A stretch of DNA of 64,000 bases, taken from Globodera rostochiensis. Taxonomy: Eukaryota; Nematoda; Chromadorea; Rhabditida; Heteroderidae. A program made the translations under genes and the position numbers. Under the pieces are notes generated by a model, which saw only the letters and a list, made by a program, of their open reading frames with translations, had not been told where the DNA came from and did no database searches. Of the stretch, positions 44,281 through 64,000 are shown one piece after another; position 1 is the stretch's first letter; each line of letters begins with the position of its first letter. The stretch covers positions 2,097,501-2,161,500 of the forward strand of contig JAEVLN010000001.1 of assembly GCA_018350325.1 (NCBI GenBank). The letters run 5' to 3'.

Positions 44281-44796
44281 GGGGAGCAATTAATGATCTT
44301 TGGGAGCCACGTCGAATTTTTTGGCGTAACAGCAGAAAATTTGATTAGACAAATGAATAGCAGCAACAAACGCTAACCAATGAATGAATGCTTTTAAAAA
44401 TGATTAATTTACATTTCAAAATGTGAACCAAAAACTATTAGTTCCGAGAGAGGCCACGAGAGGGAGGCTAAACTTTACAAAATCAGCAGATTTTTTTATG
44501 GGACGCGGACAGGGGGAGGGCATCGGTCGTCCCTTTTCATCTCTGTCCATTTGAGTCCACTGTTGGACACATTTACAAGTTTTGAGTTCCCCGACTTTTC
44601 TTCGCCTGCATCCAGCCAACCATATATGCGTCAACGGCCCCAGCTCCCTTAACGGGAAAAAGGGGTGGGTGTACTGCTTGAAAATGTGATGGTTATGAGT
44701 ATGTCCAAAGCCCGCCATGCACTCGCGCGGCTTGGATTATAAACAATCCTCCACCTCCCGCCCGAATCCCCCCACAGCCAAAACTTCACGAATCCC

Positions 44797-44866
44797 CTAG
44801 CCTAAGCCTAAGCCTAACAAACTCCAAGTCAGGCTTAGGTCTAAGTTAGGCTTAGCTTTAGACGGA
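44797..44866. repeat. Short TTAGGC-family block
   Basis: CCTAAGCCTAAGCCTAA (inverse of TTAGGC units) followed by AGGCTTAGGTCTAAGTTAGG in the direct sense. The same flanks bracket the large satellite at 50922-52260, so this looks like the unexpanded form. Confidence 0.7.
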
Positions 44867-46093
44867 ACTGAATCAGCGCCATCGTGGGGGGGGGGGGACT
44901 TAGACCAGTAGCCATTCTACCAAAAACAAATTCTTAATTTTATTTAAAAAAATTTTCTTCGCTTAGCCAGTTTTTTGGTGGTCATATATATGTTTATGGT
45001 CAGAATTTTTTTAAATTAAACAAATTAATACATATTTTTTTGTAAGGCCACAGATCCCCAAAAAAAATTCATGCCGGCATAACTTTTGATACTGATCAAA
45101 AAATGTTGGTAATTGAACCAAGTTGCTACAACAACACCTCTTTCACGGAGAACCCGAAAGCCCCGGGGGTTATTTTGGGAAAAAATCCCTGAGGGAATGG
45201 AAAAAATTTTCTGCAAAAAATCATTTAGAGGGGCAAATAGCCAACAAAATCCTCTACAAAAACGGCAAGCCCTCACAAAAATGCTACAAGAATATGCAAC
45301 AAAAAAAAAGAAGAGTTTAATTCCATTAGACTTATCGGGGCGGGGGCTTCTTTTATCGAATTTTTTCTTTTTTATTTTGGAAAAATGCGCGTTATTGTTA
45401 AGAAACAACGGCTCGGCTCCCATTTGTACTCTTTTTTCGGGAAATTGTCCGGCAATTCCTCGACACATTTATATTTTAATCACTATCAAACAGAAACGGA
45501 CATTCAGTTGATCACATTTTATGGGACGGGGGCGGGGGGAGGGCATCGGTCGTCCCTTTTCATCTCTGTCCATTTGAGTCCTTTCTACTGGACGCGCATT
45601 TTACATCCGGCCACGGGCTCTGTTGGCGCCGCCGCCGCCGCCGCCGCGACGTCCGGCCTAAATGGACAAACATCCGTAGGAGCATTACGGCGCTGAACTA
45701 GCCAGTTTTGAGGCCCGATCTTTCTTCGCCTGCATCCAGCCAAGCATATATGCGTCAACGGCCCCAGCTCCCTTAACGGGAAAAAGGGGTGGGTGTACTG
45801 CTTGAAGATGTGGTGGTTCTGATCATGGCCGCCCCGCGCCATGCACTCGCGCGGGTTGGATTATAATCATCCTCCTAAATTTGCTTGTTGGGAGGTAAAT
45901 ACGCCTTCGTCCCCCTCCCTCCCCCCCCCGGGGGGATAAGTATTGGTCCGATCGTTTTGATCTCCAAATTGCGCAGATCAGAAAGCACACTGCCCCCTCA
46001 CCCTTCCGCACCCTCCGGGGGAATTGTATTGATCGCTTTGATCGCCAAGGAGCAGATCAGTCCAAAGCACTCTCTGCCCACCCATTCTTCATT

Positions 46094-50870
<4,777 letters not shown>

Positions 50871-50921
50871 TTTTCGGGGCCGAGGGGAGGGGGGGGGGGG
50901 CTTCCCGAATCCCCTCAACGT

Positions 50922-52260
50922 CTTAGCCTAAGCCTAAGCCTAAGCTTGGTATAAGCTTAGGCTTTGATTTAGGCTTTGATTTAGGCTTTGGCTCTGGCTT
51001 CAAAAAACCACATGATTTAAGCTTAGGCTTAAAAACCACGTGATTTAGGCTTAGGCTTAAAAACCACGTGATTTAGGCTTAGGCTTAAAAACCACGTGTT
51101 TTTGGCTTAGGCTTAAAAACCACGTGATTTAGGCTTGGGCTTAAAACCCGTGATTTAGGCTTAGGCTTAAAACCACGTGATTTAGGCTTAGGCTTAAAAA
51201 CCACGTGATTTAGGCTTAGGCTTAAAAACCACGTGATTTAGGCTTAGGCTTAAAAACCACGTGATTTAGGCTTAGGCTTAAAAACCACGTGATTTAGGCT
51301 TAGGCTTAAAAACCACGTGATTTAGGCTTAGGCTTAAAACCACGTGATTTAGGCTTAGGCTTAAAAACACGTGATTTAGGCTAGGCTTAAAAACCACGTG
51401 ATTTAGGCTTAGGCTTAAAAACCACGTGATTTTGGCTTAAAAACCACGTGATTTTGGCTTAGGCTTAAAAACCACGTGATTTAGGCTTAGGCTTAAAACC
51501 ATAGGCTTAGGCTTAAAACCACGTGATTTAGGCTTAGGCTTAAAACCACGTGATTTAGGCTTAGGCTTAAAAACCACGTGATTTAGGCTTAGGCTTAAAA
51601 ACCAGGTGGTTAAAAAGCACGTGATTTAGGCTTAGGCTTAAAAACACGTGATTTAGGCTAGGCTTAAAAACCACGTGATTTAGGCTTAGGCTTAAAAACC
51701 ACGTGATTTTGGCTTAAAAACCACGTGATTTTGGCTTAGGCTTAAAAACCACCTGATTTAGGCTTAGGCTTAAAAACACGTGATTTAGGCTTAGGCTTAA
51801 AAACCACGTGATTTTGGCTTAAAAACCACGTGATTTTGGCTTAGGCTTAAAAACCACGTGATTTAGGCTTAGGCTTAAAACCACGTGATTTAGGCTTAGG
51901 CTTAAAACCACGTGATTTAGGCTTAGGCTTAAAACCACGTGATTTAGGCTTAGGCTTAAAAACCACGTGATTTAGGCTTAGGCTTAAAAACCAGGTGGTT
52001 AAAAAGCACGTGATTTAGGCTTAGGCTTAAAAACAAGTGATTTAGGCTTAGGCTTAAAAACCATGTGATTTAGGCTTAGGCTTAAAAACCACGTGATTTA
52101 GGCTTAGGCTTAAAAACCACCTGATTTAGGCTTAGGCTTAAAAACCACCTGATTTAGGCTTAGGCTTAAAAACACGTGATTTAGGCTTAGGCTTGGGTCT
52201 AAGCCTAACAAACCCCAAGCCAAGGTGGCTTAGGCCTAAGTTAGGCTTAATCTTAGCTTC
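50922..52260. repeat. TTAGGC/CACGTG satellite array
   Basis: Roughly 40 tandem units, mostly 28 bp: TTAGGCTTAGGC followed by TTAAAAACCACGTGAT. A 22-bp variant lacks one TTAGGC (TTTTGGCTTAAAAACC form) and occasional units lose one base in the A run or the CACGTG core. Blocks of several units recur as higher-order repeats (for example the segment with AGGTGGTTAAAAAGC appears twice, near 51600 and 51990). The edges carry inverse CCTAAGCC repeats. Unique array sequence lies on both sides, so it is not a chromosome end. Confidence 0.95.
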
Positions 52261-56329
<4,069 letters not shown>

Positions 56330-56576
56330 CTAGATCACATCACTGATCAGTGGCAGATAAAATCAAAATCACATCCATTGATCAGTGACATTACTGATTA
56401 GTAACCACTAATCAGTGACAGATTACTGATTAGTAACCACTAATCAGTGACAGATTAATGATTAGTAACAAACTAAGTCAAAATCACATCCACTAATCAG
56501 TGACAGACTAAATCCCGATCATTGATAGAAACAAAATGAAGCTTTATTTCGCCATGGGGGTAGGGGGGAGGGGGGT

Positions 56577-56630
56577 ATTTAAGTAGTTCGGGTGAGGAGG
56601 CGGCGAATGTGTCCCCCGCGGGGATGGGGG
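56577..56630 (-). promoter_or_regulatory. TATA/GC block upstream of BBE copy 4
   Basis: TATTTAAGTAGTTCGGGTGA and CCCCCGCGGGG about 280 nt from the start codon, the fourth member of the conserved block. Confidence 0.42.
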
Positions 56631-56874
56631 GGGGGCAACCAACGATTTTTGGTGCCACGTCGACTTTTTTGGCGGAACAGCGGAAAATTTAATTAGACAA
56701 ATGAATAGCAAGGCCAACCGATGAATGAATGAATTTAAAATGATTAATTAATTTAAAACGACGAGCACGAGGAGGCAAAAGCTTTCAGACAATCGACGAA
56801 AAAAAAAATGATTAAACCAAAAAGTTGGTCTCCTCCATTTTACATTCAAAAAGTGAGCCATAAACTTTTGTTAC

Positions 56875-57212
<338 letters not shown>

Positions 57213-57460
57213 AAAAATGAAGTTTATACAACAATCGCAAAATTGATTTATTGTTAGATTTAAATTGAATTTGATGTTCGAGAGGCTAAACAAATGAATA
57301 GCAACGCCAACCGATAAATGAATGAATGCATTTAAAATGATTAATTTACATTTCAAAAATGTGAACCAAAAACTGTTACTTCCGAGAGAGGCCACGAGAG
57401 GCTAAACTTTAAAAATCAGCAGATTTTATGGCACGGGGGGGCCATCGGTCGTCCATTTTA

Positions 57461-57619
<159 letters not shown>

Positions 57620-57688
57620 TCATGGCCGAAGGCCGCCATGCACTCGCGCGGCTTGGATTATAATCAATGCAGTACACTGTCCTCCACT

Positions 57689-61730
<4,042 letters not shown>

Positions 61731-61880
61731 AAAAGTCTGATTAAAATCGGAAAGTGGGTGGATGGAGGGAGAGAGATAGAGATTCGGTGGTTATAAAAAC
61801 GTATGCTCTTGTTCTGTGGTATTTTTGTACGTCTCCAACTTCTCAACATGGCACGGCAAGAACAGGGGAGGGGGGCACAT

Positions 61881-63870
61881 CTACTGTGGCGGCGGCGGCA
61901 GTGTCGTCGTACCAACAGTTCTGCGTCGCTCACCAAATTGCAGCGCCTTCGTCGGCACCAAGCCGTTCAGCAGTGACAACAGCGGATGCTTCTGCTGCCG
62001 CTGTTTGTGTTGCGACGGCAGCCGACTGCAACGCGTGTACTCGCCACGGACGGACAGCACGCGCACGCATTCGCCCTTCTCCAACGGAAGCAGTGTGCCA
62101 AACTGCTGAGGGAAACGGTGATGATGCCGGTTTTGATGCTCATTGTGGTCCAGCGACGACGACGCCGAAGACTCCTCGACAACGATGGCCTCGCTGACCG
62201 GACAGACAACGAACATTGGCGGCGCAGTGGGAGGCGTCGGACGCGAGCTGGACGAACGTGAACGTGGCGAAGTTGGGGACAGAGTGGTGTTAGCGTTGCT
62301 GTGCATCGACGAACGGCTTCGTGTGCTGACAAATGAGAGGAATTAATATGTTATTGATGACAAAACAAAATCATGTATTTTGAGCATTTCAAGCAGTAAA
62401 CATTGAACTTACCGAAGTATCGGAATCCTGGATGGCTTCAAAGCTGTGGGCGCATCAACATCATGCATCGACTGATTGTTGTTTGACTCCCCCTCCAACA
62501 TTGAATGTACATGCCGAACTTCTCCCTCCACCTCTGTTGCATCCACTTCGACCAAAGTGACATCTACGAAGAAATGACTATTACAAATAACAACAACAAA
62601 TTGCTAATCCCCATGGGGAACCGTTAAGCCTACTAGCCAGGACGGCTATCTACTAGCTACCTCACCATACCTTCTAAGTTGACGGTTTGCTGTTGTTGTT
62701 GCGCATCCTCATCTTCCTGAACATTTTCCTCTTCCTCCTCCTCCTCGTCAATGCGTTCCTCTGTGTTCGTTGCTGCAGCCAACAGTTTGGTCGGCACTGA
62801 CGAGCTTTTCGGCACGCGCGAGTCATTGGGTAGTCGCGCAGCACCGCTCCATGACGCGGCTGTTGTTGTGGATGCCGTCGGCTGATCAACCACAACTTCT
62901 GTTAATGACTGACGACGACCCATCGCCGTCGATGTGTTGGCGGTGGTAGTGCCGACACCGCCGTCCAGCCGTTGGTGCTGGTGCTGTTGTTGTTGCCGTC
63001 GTTCCCAGCGTTTTCCGGCCCCGCCGCATTGGTTGAGCACGGACAGCAGCTCAACACTTTCGACGAGGCGCCAATACAAACTGTGATTGATTGATTTATG
63101 AGGTACAAAAAATTTAGAATAAAGGGCGTCACATGGCACAAATTTCAAGCAGTAAATGCGCTACTACAAATTGCATTCAGAGTGGACTTTCAATAGTCTG
63201 GTTTTTGAAGAAGCAAAAAAATCTACCTGCGATAGGCCGTCTGTGCACCGATCAGAAAGGCGGACGGCGCGTAGAAGGGACGCAGCACGTGCTCCTTCAG
63301 CACCACGTAGGACAGCCAACCGTCAAGTGAGTGCAGTGCCAGCAGCCCACGAAAGAAGTGACCGACGCGAGAATGGTCAGGCTTCTCGGACGCCTCCAGC
63401 TGCTGGATCAGCTGGTACACATCGCGAGTGACCGGACCTGAACGCAAACGAACATCCGTCAACAAATAAATAAATATATATCGGTTGGATCAGATCAGTT
63501 TTAAAATCGCTGATCTAATCATAATGATCATCACAGTTGCTGGCTGATCCTCTGATCGGGCCGATCAGTTTAAGAGCGATTCAACCCTAACAACAACATC
63601 TGCTGTCGAGTTAGTTAATTGCCCGCTCAAATTAGAGAACTGGATTGAGTGGCCTAATCCGCCTAATTATCGTGCTACCGACCTGGTCCGGTCACTTTGC
63701 TAATGACGTTCCACATCCGGACGCCGGGCAACAGTTCGTCTCCGAGCAGTCGCTCCAGCGCCTTCATCAACACAACGGAGGAAGCGCCACGGATGATTTC
63801 GGCAACACCTTCAACAACCCGTTCAATGATGGCACGCTTCTGGTCGTAGATGGGCAAACTGAACGTGTGG
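61881..63870 (-). CDS. RUN and SH3 domain protein (RUSC1/2-like), N-terminal part outside window
   Basis: RUN-SH3 adaptor of the RUSC type, linked to vesicle trafficking and kinesin-related transport. Exons seen on the minus strand: about 63683-63870, 63223-63438, about 62670-63080, 62413-62567 and 61881-about 62327. RUN domain: [58 protein letters not shown], then [17 protein letters not shown] long Gln/Ser/Glu-rich linker follows. The C-terminal SH3-like part reads [24 protein letters not shown] and [11 protein letters not shown], with an inserted Gln/Lys-rich loop that vertebrate RUSC SH3 domains lack. UNC-14 of C. elegans is a related RUN protein. The 5' end lies right of the window. Confidence 0.75.
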
Positions 63871-64000
63871 CAACACATAATGAAGCATTAAATCATTTCC
63901 TGAAAAGTTTTCCCTGCACACCCTGATCACCAGTGATCAAACCAACCAGATTATGCCTAAGTTTTCTCTAATGTTTTGACAATTTTTGGTGTATAAAATA
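63871..64000. other. Right edge of window, probably RUSC-like intron
   Basis: Short stretch upstream of the last visible RUN exon, containing TGATCACCAGTGATCA. Expected to be intronic; nothing else can be supported. Confidence 0.4.

Noticed and set aside
50922..52260. CRISPR-like array of regularly spaced palindromic repeats
   Set aside because: Units are head-to-tail with no unique spacers, in a eukaryotic context; it is a satellite.
50922..52260. True chromosome end because of TTAGGC repeats
   Set aside because: Unique, duplicated-gene sequence continues on both sides and units are interrupted by a 16-bp non-telomeric stretch.

Overview
This window is nuclear DNA from a nematode. It carries intron-rich animal genes with short introns (56 nt in the small heat-shock gene), some GC-AG introns, a probable trans-splice acceptor just upstream of a ribosomal protein gene, and satellite DNA built on TTAGGC, the nematode telomere unit. 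A tylenchid (plant-parasitic type) fits the overall gene content, but the species cannot be read from the sequence.

Bases 1-33,000 are conserved housekeeping and signalling genes. On the + strand are an ADAM10/SUP-17 metalloprotease (5' end outside the window) and ribosomal protein L21. On the - strand follow a LENG1-like Cir_N protein, then a close head-to-tail run: RIOK3 kinase, an unrecognised small gene, the TOR subunit LST8, and the catalytic alpha subunit of RalGAP. The gaps in that run are about 150-330 nt, which is operon-like. Next, on the + strand, is a SAFB/SLTM-type SAP-RRM protein whose first intron holds an antisense KCTD8/12/16-type gene.

Bases 33,600-61,000 are the unusual part. 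Between a small heat-shock protein gene on the left and a RUN-SH3 (RUSC1/2-like) gene on the right sit five tandem, same-strand, nine-exon genes. They encode secreted FAD-linked oxidases of the berberine-bridge-enzyme (BBE) type. All five can be spliced to open frames (589-591 aa; one 644 aa because its stop codon is lost), and all keep the His and Cys expected to bind FAD at two points. Coding exons are nearly identical in length, while introns and spacers carry copy-specific minisatellites, MITE-like elements and long G tracts.

The spacers also hold truncated copies of both flanking genes (a sHSP fragment at about 50.5 kb and a RUSC SH3-exon fragment at about 57 kb) and a roughly 1.3-kb satellite of TTAGGC doublets alternating with CACGTG palindromes. 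Together these record repeated unequal crossing-over and gene conversion between one left and one right anchor gene. Animals generally lack BBE-like oxidases, so acquisition by horizontal transfer followed by intron gain and local amplification is the leading inference. A secreted carbohydrate or phenolic oxidase family acting on host material is a reasonable but untested role.

I saw no tRNA, rRNA, CRISPR array or autonomous transposon gene.
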